This document shows positions 1 through 12,456 of a stretch of 64,000 nucleotides of DNA, piece after piece. The stretch comes from Acanthacorydalis orientalis (lineage: Eukaryota > Arthropoda > Insecta > Megaloptera > Corydalidae), in contig CM068315.1 in NCBI GenBank assembly GCA_034766995.1, forward strand, positions 23,068,062-23,132,061, read 5' to 3'. How positions within the stretch are numbered: position 1 is the first letter of the stretch; each line of letters begins with the position of its first letter. The notes beneath the pieces are model-generated. The model was not told where the DNA came from, searched no databases, and worked only from the letters and a program-made list of their open reading frames with translations. Made by a program: the position numbers and the translations under genes.

Positions 1-743
1 ATAATCTTTTTTTGATTAAGTTTCGGTTTAGGAAACTGTTTTGGTGCTTATTCTCGATCTAGTCACTGTGATGAACGTTTCAGATTGTTGTAAAGAATTC
101 ACTTTTCATCACATGTGACAATGTGATCAAGAAAAGGATCATTTTTGGTACGCAAGAGAAGCGCAGAGAAGACTTCACATCGCCGAATTGCTTGATGTTC
201 GTTTAGTTTTTACGGCACCTATTTACCCAGCTGTTCTGTTTTTCCAATCAAGCTCGAATGATGAACAACTGTTGAATGATCACCATTAAGTTCTGCCACC
301 TATCGAGCTGTTTCACGTGGGTCCAATTCAATAATGATTCTTAAATCATTATTGTCTATTGCTGAAGGACGTTCACGACCCTCCTCATCATTAAGGCTTT
401 CATTTCCAAAGAAATTTTTTGAACCAGTGTTGTAAGTTTACTAATTGACTCTTCGCCAAAAACAAATTTGAAATTTTAAGCAGTTTCTGTTGCTTTACGT
501 CCCAATTTAAACTCAAATATCAAAATCGCGCGAATCTGCTTCTTTTCCATGACTAATTTAAGAGGTTATATCCGACAATACGTATAAGTAATGAAAACAA
601 TAGACATAATTCGAAATCAGTAGTGCGAAGTTCATTGCTTATAATGATGTATCGTATGATTATAACAAAAGATAACGGTAACTAGAAAAATAGGTGCCAA
701 ACTTAAAATGATAAAAATAGCACATATTTTTGCATCGACGTAA
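1..743 (-). mobile_element. Mariner-like element M1 copy 1, 5' part, cut by window edge
   Basis: Read on the minus strand this is the 5' two thirds of a DD34D mariner. It opens with a mariner terminal repeat near 743 and a 5' untranslated stretch, followed by a transposase start (MEKKQIRAILIFEF, ATG at about 550). In-frame stops and frameshifts follow. Further on, the region around the first catalytic Asp reads as a CDEK-type motif (near 100-115), and the frame leaves the window after a residue run resembling APKQFPKPK. The same family recurs at about 34.6-35.7 kb, where the matching part lies on the plus strand. The copy is inactive: it has several stops, and its 3' end lies outside the window. 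The family is of the cecropia/mauritiana type, judged from motif similarity only. Confidence 0.85.
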
Positions 744-1962
744 TAAAGTTTGGCTCACGGTTGACAGAGAATAATACACTTTCTATCGTTTTTGAAAAAC
801 AACTCAATCGGGTATGAAAAATACATTGATACCGCTACACATTCCACATTTATACAAGACACCGTTTGAAAAGTATCCTCTTTGAAGAAAAAAAATCACA
901 TCGTTCGCGACCAGAACTGCAAGCGACGAATCTCGGATGCAAACGTGTTTTCACACACACAATATGAAATAATATGATGTCAAGGGGCATATTTTTATAG
1001 ATATTTTTCAAGAGTACATATAAACACTCTACGAATTGTCACATAATTTAATGTATTCAAATACAAACATTGCGTAAATACTTATACACGCACTTGAATT
1101 CCCTTTATTGTGCTCGTTCCCCTGTCACTCATCGTACGTGTCGAACATTCACCATTTCCGTATAAGGTGCAATGTTGACACCGTATCCATTGTGTTCACG
1201 ATGAACGAAAATATGTTCAAATAACAAAAGTGAGACGCTTCTGTTTGTCATATTAGTAGATAATGTACATAAATAATAAGTGTTCGAAAGATTGTGTTCG
1301 TATCTCTCTGGCTGGCGCCTCGTGTCTCGAACAACAACACTCGAAGCCGAAGAAATATTCGATTGTGTGTTGATATTAAAGTGTAAAATTTATATTGTAG
1401 TGGAACGCACTTGAATAACTTTCTCATTATGTACACATGACGTTTTAATTTGCTCGTTTGAATTTATTGGAGCTACTTATGCCTGTTTACGAATCGTGTC
1501 ATCATATTTACACACGAAAATAAATAGTTTTCAATAATACCCGTCGAATATGATTCGATTGTAAAAGTAATAATCGCGTTTCTTTTTATATACGAACACT
1601 GCCGCATATCTATAGAAATTTTTTTCATACAATTCGAACACTGAATCTAATAAACAAACCTGCACTGAATTAGCAACCAAACAAGCAAATAATAAAAAGA
1701 AACACGACCGAACGATTCCTTGTACTGCACAGTATTCTTTCAGGTGAGAAAGAGCATATATAAGTGTATAAAATAATTTAGTACCACTTGATATTTAATT
1801 AATACATCTTTTCTTTATCATTTTTCTAACGCAGTCTCGTGTGTGCTAATTTTCATTACTAATAAATTGAATTTTTGAAAATAAAAACTAATAAATAAAA
1901 TTTTTGTAAAAAAAACTTGAAATTTATTCCTCCTACTGACAATCCTCTTAATGTATTATTAA
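744..1962. other. No recognisable gene
   Basis: AT-rich DNA without a long or motif-bearing reading frame. A slightly GC-richer patch near 1090-1210 shows no splice-bounded frame that I can support. Nothing recognised. Confidence 0.6.
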
Positions 1963-2671
1963 GGGGAATTCCCGGTCTACAATTTTCAAAAAATAGATGT
2001 TTTCCCTGATTTTTCGATTCTTTAACATTTCAAGAATGTACACTTCTGGGGAAATTTTGATATTTGAAAAATTACCTATGTTATAGGCGTTTAAATAGCG
2101 GCCGGCGCATAGAGAACCCCTTTACCCTATTACCGAAATGCCATTTCTCAAACTGGTAGGACAAATATCTCAAAAACTAATCCATCGATTCACGTGAATC
2201 CTTTTTTAAATTAAAGAAAAAAACGTTTTGCCAAGCAGTGAACTTTTAATATGTCGAAATATTTTTAACTTTTTTCAACTTTTTAACGGATTGAATAGCA
2301 CAAAACATTACAAAAATACAGATTTTGACTTTGAAATATCATAACTTTGTCAAAAAAATCTTTTTTAATGTTAACAGATTCGCTGCCTTAGAAAATTTGT
2401 ACTCTATGAATATATTCGGTTTTTATGTTTCAAATCAACACTTAAGAAGTTAGACGTCCCACCCTAGGAAAAAATTTCTGAGAGATTCGCTATTAACACC
2501 ATGCCGTCATTTTCTTTAAAAAAAAAAATAAAAACCAAAAATTATTTTGTAATTTCAATCAGGTGTTCAATAAAATCTAGAAAACAGCACACAATTATCT
2601 TTTTTCTTTTATTTAGAAAAAATATCTTAAAAAAATATCCTTTTTCGAGCAGTGTAGACCGGAAAATCTCC
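1963..2671. mobile_element. Non-autonomous inverted-repeat element (MITE-like), about 0.71 kb
   Basis: The ends at 1963-1981 and 2653-2671 are inverted copies matching at 16 of 19 positions and sharing the inner core CCGGTCTACA. No transposase frame lies between them. The interior is AT-rich and contains a short GC-rich patch near 2098-2115. A target-site duplication is not clear: the flanks read ATTATTAA and ATAATT. The superfamily is unassigned. Confidence 0.55.
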
Positions 2672-3850
2672 ATAATTCATGAGTTTCACAAATAAATTAT
2701 TTTCACCGTACAAACAGCACCATAATGTTGTTTAATGAAAAATATTTCATAGATTATTGATTAATTTCGATTGTCTCTTGTGTACTCTATCGTCTTCAGA
2801 ACAACAAATTATTAAAAAATATTTAAAATCTTAAAAAGAATTCATTTACAAAAGTGAATTCATTGACAGTAACACAACTGTTATTTATCTTCAACAGTAT
2901 TTACAAAGATACATTGCATACACATGACACTTATTTTAAAAATAAAAGCATAAGTATTCTAGATTAGTGAATAAATAAATATTTACCTTAAATGTCGTCT
3001 AATTTATTATTGAATTTACTTTCTCTGACAATAGACATAATAAAAAAAATATGTATATACACGACTCCGCAAAACGGTACAATCGCTCTAATTTCATTCC
3101 ACAAAAAATGATATTTAATTTGCATTCAATTACAAATCTAACACGAATATGTTTTCACTTTTGAATCAGTGATATAATTTTACACCTTGACGTTTAGTCA
3201 AATAATAAAAAATGACTGTAAATGACTGTCTTCTTTCCTTGAAGACTTTTACATAAACTTTCGAATAATGTAAACTGTTCACGTTTTATTTTATTATTCT
3301 CGTTCACAATTTAATTGATTTTCAAACTGATTTCTTAAATCAAACGTTTAAACTTATAAAATAAAAAAATCCACACCATAAATCACATTTTAAATTTATT
3401 GTTTTCGTTTAACAGAAAAATAAATTACGATATTTACTTGAATTTAAATAAAATACTTTTTTCAGACACACATTCCGGATACTTTTACGAGCGTTGAACA
3501 CGAACGGTAGAAACAAACCGTCCGAACGTTAAGAATTGCACACGGACAGGTCAAAAACTAAACTGACCATTTTGCTCACGCTTTAGACCCTAAATCGAAA
3601 CATTTAATGCAACAATGTGTGAATATTACCGTCTATCCTTGTCTCGGCGACGATTAGAAATCTGCTTATACGTTTACAAACTAATATTTTTATATGCATT
3701 ATTTTTTTTGTATTCCGGACAGTAATCAAATTTGTTTAATCAACGTATTCGCAGTCATGTCGCATTAATACCTTTATTCAATAATGTATATTGTGTTTTA
3801 TATCGTGCCGAATGATTTTCTACTTGAATTATCCGAATTCTATTTTAGTA

Positions 3851-3852
<2 letters not shown>
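2672..3852. other. No recognisable gene
   Basis: AT-rich sequence with short frames only. Nothing recognised. Confidence 0.6.

Positions 3853-3918
<66 letters not shown>
3853..3918. repeat. (AT)n microsatellite
   Basis: Uninterrupted alternating A and T over about 66 bases. Confidence 0.97.
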
Positions 3919-3920
<2 letters not shown>

Positions 3921-4224
3921 TGTTTTAAAAGTTTCAAAGTTTACTCAAAAAATATTGGCAAGAACATTCTATTCTTTCATAGTCTAAAAAATGTTTCCAA
4001 ATTGTAACTATTTTAATAAAATAGATTTTGAATAATATCTTACACATACTGTTCAACAATAATTTATTAATTAGACACACATTCATTACATAAAAGCACA
4101 CAGAAAATGAACGTACAACATGAAACCAGTTCTAGTAAATATATTCAGTTCTCTGCAATGCTTATTATTTTATTTCCATCGTTCTCTTATTAAGTCTACA
4201 AATTAATTCAGTGCTTTTTTTAAT

Positions 4225-5957
4225 AGAAAATAAATAACTGTGTACTGAATGGAAAACATTTCAATCCTCAAAACAGCCTCCATTATTTTGTATGACTGAT
4301 CTATTTGTCGGATAACTGACGAATCCCTTGTCGAAAAAAGATGGCGGTTTCGAGTCGAAGAAGTTGTCAGTGCATTTTTGGACCTCTTCCACTTTTTTTA
4401 GCATCTTTTGCATGTTTTATATGTCACAACACGTCCAACCAAAACTGAACAAACGCTCCGGTAGCACTTTTTCAACTGGAATGCGAAAAGTATGCAATGC
4501 TTAATACAGGGTGGCGCAAAAAGAACGAAGGAATTGGAATGGTTAATAATTTATTTGTATAAATGTTTTTTCTCTTTTTTCTTAGAATTTTATAAATAAA
4601 ACTGGGAGAATTTATCATGGAAAGGTATACGACAGAGTCGTACCAAAATAATTTAATCTTATTTTGAAAATCAACGTTCAATTATTTTGGAACGGCGAGC
4701 ATATCGTCGTTATTTTAATGTTCGAGCAGGACCATCGGAGTCAACGATTCATCGTTTGGTTGCACGTTTTCGGCGATAGGTAACCGTCCAGGATCCAGAA
4801 GATGTCGTCCGGCTTCAACTGAGGAAAAATATTCAATGTGTACAGGAGAGTATTGAGAAAAACCCTGAAATGTCAACCGGAAGACGTTCAACACAACTTG
4901 GAATAACTCGAAGGCCATTGTAAAAGATTTTGGCAGCATTAAAGTGTTCTTACACTCGATGCAACTTGTGCAAGAGCTAAAGCCAACAGATTATCAACAT
5001 CGCCTCGATTATGCAATTCGATGTCACTAACATGCATAAGAAAATAATGAATTTATTCACCATTTGATTATCAGTAATGAAGCTCATTTCCACTTAAATT
5101 GCTTCGTGAACAGACAAAACTATAGAATATGAGCAACAAAGAATCTAACAACACTTCATCAGAGACAATTACACCCACTTAAGTGTACTGTTTGGTTATA
5201 GGTCCTTATTTCTTTGAAAATGAAGACAGTACTGCTATAACCATAAATGGTGCTCAATATTGTACGATGATAGAATGTTTTTTGAGGCCAGCTGTTAATA
5301 ATCGTTCACAAATGAGGTTTCAATAAGATGGAGCGACAGCGCACACAGTAAGACCCGTTATGGAACTTTTATGGAATAATTTTAACAAGCACATACTTTC
5401 AAGAAATAGCAATTTTAATTAGCTTGAGAGTTCGCCTGATTCGGGCACTCACGATTTTTTTCGTTGGAGCTACTTAAAAGAACATGTATTCGTCACTAAG
5501 CCAAAAACCATCCTGCAGCTAAAGAACAATATACGAGAAGAAATTCGAACGTTATGTCCAGAAATCTTGAGATAAGTGATGGAAAATACCTTAGAAAGAG
5601 CTCTATTTTACCGAAAATGGGCATCACTCACGTGATGTTATTTTTCATGTGTAATCAGGAAACAATCCCTATTCTTATACTATATTTCGGAAAAAAAAAT
5701 TAGTGAAAACATTACAAAAAAAATTTTAATATTTGAAATCGCTTCTTTCTTTTTGCACCTCCTGTACGCTTTTCGGACACCATGGTGTTGACTACTGTTT
5801 TGTAAGATTATGCCAACTAACTGCTTAGCCAAGATATAAAGTGTTCATTAAATGTTATAGTTGGCACTTGAAAATCCTAAAACTACGAGAAAACATTTTA
5901 ATTTGAAACAGAATTATGACTGATTCAAATTAAAAAGACAGGATTAATTTGTACATT
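4225..5957 (-). repeat. R1 repeat copy a (mariner deletion derivative), split by family A element
   Basis: The flanks of the element at 4507-5764 form a single R1 copy on the minus strand. The right flank (5767-5957) carries the R1 leader and the start ATG. The left flank (4225-4504) continues with the short transposase-like segment and its end. Removing the insert with one TA joins sequence that matches the uninterrupted R1 copy near 8.37-8.42 kb. The long 3' tail shared by the copies at 8.2 and 37.2 kb is absent here. In other copies the coding trace reads as a mariner N-terminus joined to a mariner C-terminus. Confidence 0.75.
4507..5764 (+). mobile_element. Mariner-like (DD41D-type) element, family A copy 1
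   Basis: A 1258 bp element with TA on both sides (4505-4506, 5765-5766). Its ends are inverted repeats starting CAGGGTGGCGCAAAAAG on the left and CAGGAGGTGCAAAAAG on the inverted right. The transposase starts at 4617 (MERYTTE) and is broken by stops and frameshifts. Recognisable pieces are VQELKPTDYQHRLDYAI near 4965, ISNEAHFHLNCFVNRQN near 5070 (the first catalytic Asp appears replaced by Asn), DGATAHT near 5330 (second Asp kept) and HDFF near 5450 (third Asp kept). The spacing between the second and third Asp in family members is about 41 residues. It sits inside an older R1 repeat. A related copy lies at 48.3-49.6 kb and a 119 bp derivative at 20.25 kb. Non-functional. Confidence 0.85.
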
Positions 5958-7825
5958 GTATCTAATATTCATTCAGTTATGATAACTGCTTCATTATTTT
6001 TATTGAATATAAGACATGTGTTTGAAAACAGACAAAATTTCAAATCTTATTATGTTGAAATATTAATTCTGTATTGTTTTCCCTCGTTGATCAAATACAA
6101 ATTTCAAAAGAGAGAGAAAAATTTTTAAATTAGCTTAGTCATATTTTAGTGACATTTTGTCTACTTTTCACAAATATTCTACATAATTGTTTTTCTTAGA
6201 AGTACTTTACATATCGTTTTCTTTTTTTATGAAAAAAATGTGACCGAATTAATTAAATTTCGATTCGACGACATTATATTAGTATTTCATTTAATAGTGT
6301 TTCTTTAATAAGCAGTTAGCATTGACACACGTACTAATTATTTTTTATGAATTGAATTGATTATTATAAGTATAATTGTAATGTAACACCAAACAACAGC
6401 TTAATCTCTTGATCAGATATCTGAAATTTGATCTTGACAGAGTTTTAAAATAATAAATTAAATAATTCTTTGTTAAGAAATATAAAATTAATCTGCAAGT
6501 AACTGTTATTATAGTGCTTTGTGTTTAATTCTTATTAAATGCAAATTACATTTATATTTCGTTTTAATTTGAATAGTTTCTTGTACAAATTAAATAATAC
6601 TCTATTCTAATCTTGAACGATGTCTCAAGTGCTTGTTGGATTCTATATTTTTATTATAATTTGATCAAAATGTATGTAATTAACATCAGTTATGTTAGCT
6701 TTCACACTAAGAAGGTACCATTTATAAAACATTTAAAATAATAATTAATATAACAGAAATTTCTTTTTTTAGATGTGTATAACAGTTGAATGAAATATGT
6801 GTCAAGGAACTGTGATGTTAAAGTTTAATTTCATTTTTGATGGCATTTTTGTTACCGGATTACACAATTTATTATCGAAGTAATAAGAAAAATATATTCT
6901 ATAAACAATCGGTGAAATATGTTCAATTGTTAGGCGAAATTTAAGATTATTAATGGTAGATTTTATGCATTATTAAAATTTTTAAGTACCGGTGGTAATC
7001 AAATAAATATTCTAAAATCTTAGAATCCTCCACAAATCTATCCGTGTTGGAAGCAATATTTAAACAAGAATCCATTAATACGCATTCAAACACTAATATA
7101 TATATATTTTTAAAAAAATGTCCAGGATAAGATGTAACATTCCTTTTTTCTCAATTTTGTACAATTATGTTTTGCACAGATAGTTTTTTCCAAGTTACTA
7201 CTTATCTTCACAACCAGGGAGGTCTGTCCGTGATGATGTTGAAACTATAAAAGTCATAGAGTGATGTTAATGTCAAAAGGTACAGCCACCCGTCGTGTGT
7301 CCAGTAGTAGGGATTTAGCTAGATATTGAATGTTTTGACACTAGTGACTACGGTAAATCAAAGAGACTGAATATATAACTGTTCTTTGTCACTCTCGCAT
7401 CCTCTTCTTGACCGTCCGTCTGGACCGAGTGATTTTTTCTAAGTTTTATTTTTCAGTTCAGTTTTCGTTTCTATTCGAACAGTTAATAAAAGAACGTAAT
7501 GCACTTTTACAGCACAATTACGATAAACAAATATTTCGAAAATACATATTTACAGTAAGAAAACAACGTGTTGTTGAGATACACGATATTTGAGAAAAAA
7601 TGTGTGTATGTACATATTGTATTTGCTTTTATATATAAGTTTACATGTTTGTAAATAGTGACAAATATGGTATTTTCATTCTTTTGTAACATTAATAGAT
7701 GTTTGTATTTAACATCTTTCTAAACCCTTACTAATCAATCAATCAATCAATCAGTTCAACGTCAATGTCGTAAAGCTCTTCCAGTATGTCAGAATCATGA
7801 ATACACGATCACATTTAATCCTTAA

Positions 7826-7828
<3 letters not shown>
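5958..7828. other. No recognisable gene; possible LTR-like or promoter-like patch
   Basis: AT-rich sequence. Between about 7200 and 7500 the base composition is more even, with a CTATAAAAG box near 7246 and later AATAAAA-type signals. This could be a decayed LTR or a promoter, but no paired copy or duplication was found. A short (AATC)n run lies at 7733-7753. Confidence 0.4.

Positions 7829-7869
<41 letters not shown>
7829..7869. repeat. (TA)n microsatellite
   Basis: About 40 bases of alternating T and A. Confidence 0.95.
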
Positions 7870-7871
<2 letters not shown>

Positions 7872-8203
7872 GTACGTGTAAATAGTTAAATACAGCTCTA
7901 CTATAAATAACAATAAACTGATAGTGAACTGTAGTTATTACAGTCGTGAATAATTTGAATAGTTCATTTACTTAATAGATCATTCATATTTATTTGAGTA
8001 AAGGATTAAATCAGATTATTTACTCCTACTACTACAAGATTAGTATATTAGCGATGGACTGATTAATGAAATGTCAGTTTGTCACGAAATGATGGAAATA
8101 AATAACGAATATTGTAAAGAATTGAATTAATTTACTAGAATTCTTTTAATTCTATATGTAAATTTTGTTTGTGTTTTTATTTAATGAGTGTGTGTTACAT
8201 TGT

Positions 8204-9213
8204 GTTAAGTGTAAGAATTAATTGTATGCTTTTAAATTGAATCAATAATAATTATGATTTATGTTAAAATATTTTTTAATGATTTTCAAGTGCGGACCTT
8301 AATACTTAAAAAAACATTATATATTTTGGCCAAGCAATCGACATAACCTCACAAAACTGTAGTGAATACGATGGTGTCCGAAAAAAAGTGTTTTAGGCAT
8401 TGCATACTTTTCGCATTCCAGTTGAAAATACAATTTACTAAACGGTCGGAATGATTTGTTCAGCATTAGGGGAAGGCGTTACGACGCATAAAACATGCAA
8501 AATTTTTAAAAGAGCAGAGGTTCCAAAATTCATCGACTGAAAACCGCTGTAATTTTTCCGACAAGGTATTCGTCACTTATTCGACAGACGGTGCAAAGTT
8601 ATACAAAATAATGGGGCATATTTTAAAAATTGAAATGTATTCAATTTTTCCATAAACATTCATTTTCTATAAACGTACCTAATATATATAAAACAGAGAT
8701 GATTAATTATATTTTTTACCCTGAAAAAAAGAAACTGATTTAAAGTGTTCTAAGACCAAATTATATGATAAATTTTGAGTTCGAATTCCAGGTATGTCAT
8801 CCTTGAATAATAAATATATTACTCTTTCTTCAAATAAATTTATTAAAAAGCAATTACCTGAACGATACTTGGGAATTTTACTTCGAAACGATATCAGAAA
8901 ATTATTAATAACAAAAAATCAACTTCAATTAATAAAATAAATAAAAGTCGATTTCGTTTTTAAAAAGAAATATCGATTTTAAAAAATGTTTCTTCATTAA
9001 AACTGCACGGACTTATACACAGATAGTTTTATTCACTATTAATGCCAAGATATTACATGTTTAATTTAAACATAGACTTTTTATTGATGTTTTTATAAAG
9101 TACAAATTAGTTTTCGTATTTTTACCTCGAAACGAATAATCGTTTTACATTATTACAAATCACTTCTTGTTTGTGTTCACATAAATCTATTCAAAATAAT
9201 GGTAACCGCAACT
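8204..9213 (+). repeat. R1 repeat copy b with long 3' tail
   Basis: This matches the copy at 37236-38245 over its whole length (by eye about 85-90 percent) and the copies near 4.2-6.0 kb and 10.7-11.9 kb over its first half. After a leader of about 165 bases an ATG at about 8371 begins a mariner-like N-terminal trace (RHCILFAFQLK). Frameshifts follow, with a GEGVTTHKTCK-like segment, then directly a transposase C-terminal trace around 8560-8610. The intervening catalytic region is missing. From about 8690 on there is a noncoding tail shared only with the 37 kb copy. No terminal inverted repeats are obvious. Confidence 0.75.
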
Positions 9214-9225
9214 GTCAACCATGTC

Positions 9226-9345
9226 AAAGTTATACAAAACAATAAGGTATATATATTTTGACGATTGAAACGTATTTCATTTTTCTGTAAATAAATATTC
9301 ATTTTCTATAAAAAAAGGTATAGAATATATTAGAATTAGCTAGTG
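9226..9345 (+). repeat. Fragment of R1 3' region
   Basis: The stretch beginning CAAAGTTATACAAAACAATA repeats the part of R1 found at about 8591-8690, including the ATTCATTTTCTATAAA motif. It follows the end of copy b almost directly, giving a partial tandem arrangement. Confidence 0.55.
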
Positions 9346-10692
9346 ATAAATGTAAGGATTATATTTTTTTAATTATAAATCAATTGAGTTTCTTTTGGTT
9401 CTCGACTTAATTGCTAGTTAATGGCATTTAACTTTAAAAATAATCAATTAATATGCAAAATACTAACTGATTACTCTTGAGGCCAAACATATTCAACAGC
9501 ACATAAATCGATAATCAAAGGAAAGTCAATTGATTTTTAAAATCTGAATATCAGATTCGATTATGAAATCAAACACAACTTAATCATTCAGTCATACCAA
9601 TTAACTGACTTTTAAATAAAATAAAAGTGTGTACTGTGTAGAATCTTAATAACAAAGATACGCAGTCAAATGAGAATCGTAAATTTAAGATTAAATTAGA
9701 ATTAGTCAAGAATTCTAATCGAACATGAACGAGATTCGTAACGCTTTCAAGTCACTGAAAACAATAATAATATTCGAATATAGGAAATGTCACCATCGAA
9801 ATTATTAAAAGACTGGAAAAGAAAAAAAAAACAAGACAATTGTAATGAATGTAAATTGGTTGCGGTATAAAAATTGTTCAATGCTAAAAGGGCAATTCTT
9901 ATTCGTATTACATCAGAAATTGAATAAAAATTTCACATGCGGGTGGTCTCTACTGTCACCAAGACGAACCTTGCATAAACTGATCGCACATCATTTACAT
10001 AGTATTTATAAATGGATGAGAACATTTAAATCGTTTTTATACGTGTGCAAATAGAAGTAGTCCTTGAATCTATCGAATTAATAGACGAAATTATCGATCT
10101 CGTAATTAAGAAACTATCATGTGATTTAATGAGCATCGTTTTATTTTTTTTCTGTTCTTTTCATTAACGCGAACGTCTCTCTTCTAATAATAATAAATTT
10201 GTATTTTAATGGATACTTAAAATTTATTTATTACTGACAACAAACCATTGAATAAAACGCATATCAGTTGAAGCACTCCATGATCTATTCTCTTTTTTGC
10301 ATCGGTGTATAATTAAAATTTATCCGTTGCCTCGAAAATCCCGTTTCGAATGTGCTTTTTTTTGTTCGAGTCGACTTAAACGAAACACGATTCGAATATT
10401 TTATGAGAACAAAAATGTTTTTTTTTTAAAAAAAAACAAGACAGAATTAAAAGCCTAATAAATTCTAACATGACCAACCTCTCTTTTCTCAATTAAATTT
10501 ATAAATATTGAACTGAAAAAACTAAATGAATTTATTGATAAAAGCTACAATTCCTACTATCAAAATAGAAAACTTGTAATCAATGAAGTGTTTTCAAACC
10601 GAGGCACTTCTTATTTCATTTTATACTTTTACTTAATTCATTCTGTAAAAACTGACCCATACTGTCAAATAAATGGTTTAATAATTTATTAG
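9346..10692. other. No recognisable gene
   Basis: AT-rich sequence. A 69-codon frame at 9845-10054 has a somewhat less skewed composition but no recognisable motif, signal peptide or splice context, so it is not called as a gene. Confidence 0.55.
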
Positions 10693-10746
10693 ATGTAAAA
10701 ATTATTTCGGTGTCTTCAAACTGAATTAATTATAACTCTGTTTTAA

Positions 10747-11026
10747 CCCTTAGCTGCCACACTTATCTGGTATAACATAGCTGCCACATGGGGCCAATAT
10801 GACCCCAGCGATTAAAAATTATTATTGCACAGAAACTATACAATATTTTGACTTAATTTTTTTTTCGTTTATACTGAAGGGTTACTTTAATGAAGGGAAT
10901 ACGTTATATAATTGAAAAATTAAATTGACCATTGAACAAAAATTGTAAAAGTCAGGAAAACTAAAAAAATTGTTATTTTTATAAAAAAAATTATATTTTT
11001 TATTGACCCACAGTGGCAGCTAAGGG
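10747..11026. mobile_element. piggyBac-type MITE, 280 bp
   Basis: Perfect 14 bp terminal inverted repeats CCCTTAGCTGCCAC and GTGGCAGCTAAGGG are flanked by TTAA at 10743-10746 and 11027-11030, the target duplication used by piggyBac. There is no coding capacity. The uninterrupted R1 copy at about 37.29 kb has the corresponding empty site, which shows precise insertion. Confidence 0.9.
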
Positions 11027-11294
11027 TTAAATTAAAATATTTGTTTGTCGTTTTAGAATTTTGAAGTGTCAATCTTAACATTTAAAAACACTATATTGGT
11101 CGAGCAGTTGGCATAACATCACAAAACAGTAGTAAACACGATGGCGTTTGAAAAGAAGCATATTAGGTATTACATACATATCGGATTTCACAGCTGAAAA
11201 AAGTGTTGCCAAAGCTTTTGTTCGGCTTTGGGTGAACGTGTTATGATGCCTAAAACATGCAAAAGATGGTAAAACAGTGGTGTTGAAGACTCAT

Positions 11295-11735
11295 AATTAT
11301 ATTTATTCGTTTATTTATATATTTTAGTATATTTTGAAATCACATTCGTAACTTAGTAATTCCAGTTTTTATAAATGAATTTATGACACGATCAATCCAA
11401 AGGTATGAAAAAACCCTGCATTTATTCAAAAAGGGTCAGGCTCATTAAGATACATCTATTATTCAGTATCAAAGAATACAAAAATATATCAACTTATTGT
11501 ATTGTAAACTAATGGTTTTGAACCGTTGGTATTGTGACAAAGAAAATTAAACTATATATTATCTGGAATTACAATTACCATACCTCCCGAAACCATATAT
11601 AAACCGGCCACGCTACGTGACAGAAAAGTCAGTCAGTAAGTCATTAATTTAAAAAAGAAGTCGAGTTCTCGCTTCTTACTGTAGTACTAATTAGATAGTG
11701 TTACTCCCAAACGAAACAAGTAAAAACGGTTCAAA
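11295..11735. mobile_element. Unclassified insertion in R1 copy c, possibly a solo LTR
   Basis: About 440 bases absent from the other R1 copies. Near its right end is a TATATAAA box (about 11597), followed about 30 bases later by GTCAGTCAGTAAGTCATT and a CTCGCTTCTTACTG patch, a layout like an LTR promoter and start region. The exact ends and the target duplication could not be fixed. Confidence 0.35.
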
Positions 11736-11970
11736 AATGCATTACGACTTCATCGACTCAAATCTTTCATCAACAGATGGAGCAAAGTTATACAAAATAA
11801 TATGAGATACTTTGAAGTTTGAAATGTATTGCATTTTTGCACACACCTAACGTTATACGAACCTAATACAACATTGAATATTAAACACGGCCCGCTCTCA
11901 TACAATAAACATAAACTATAGAAAGACTCGCACCTGAAATTCTTATTCTGTAAAGTTGAAATATACAAGA

Positions 11971-12393
11971 ATTAATTGAAAATTAAAGAAAACCTGTACG
12001 CATTAATAATATTATCGGAATGGGCATGTATTACAACGTTTAGTATGCATAAAAATATATTTTCTAAGAATGGAAAGATAAAGAAATATTTTATAAATAA
12101 AAAAACGGTGTGTGTGTTTTTTCATACAACATCAATGGGCAGACGCATGTGTATGAGTGTGTGTAAATTAATACAAAAGTTTGAAAACAAAACGAAATCT
12201 TTAAATTTATGTCGATAAGTATATGGAATGTTAGCCGTTAATCGGATTCAGCAGTATCTTTGAAATCTGTACGTGTGAATATAAATGGGTAGTAATTTAA
12301 TCCAATAATGAGGTGATTGAAATTTGTCGAATAAATTTATTGAAATTGCCTCTATATATTTTTCAATTTATTGTTAATTGTGTAAGGTACAGT

Positions 12394-12456
<63 letters not shown>

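Larger units (their letters stand above)
10693..11970 (+). repeat. R1 repeat copy c, interrupted twice
   Basis: R1 sequence runs from about 10693 to 10742, resumes at 11031 after a TTAA-flanked insert, continues to about 11290 (ATG near 11140 beginning MAFEKKH-like), and resumes again from about 11735 to 11900. The second interruption (about 11290-11735) is a separate insertion. The coding trace reads KKSVAKAFVRLWVNVL-like with frame changes. The long tail of copies b and d is missing. Confidence 0.65.

Noticed and set aside
3784..3987. Open frame made mostly of repeated Tyr-Ile
   Set aside because: It is the translation of a (TA)n tract. The same applies to similar frames at 12.3-12.6, 17.4, 18.9-19.4, 20.1, 22.3, 30.4-31.1, 38.4, 48.1, 51.0-51.5 and 58.0 kb.
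4715..4939. 74-codon minus-strand frame
   Set aside because: It lies antisense to the family A transposase remnant and has no independent support.
7200..7500. LTR retrotransposon end
   Set aside because: A TATA-like box and polyadenylation-like signals are present, but there is no second copy, no TG...CA ends and no duplication that I could define.
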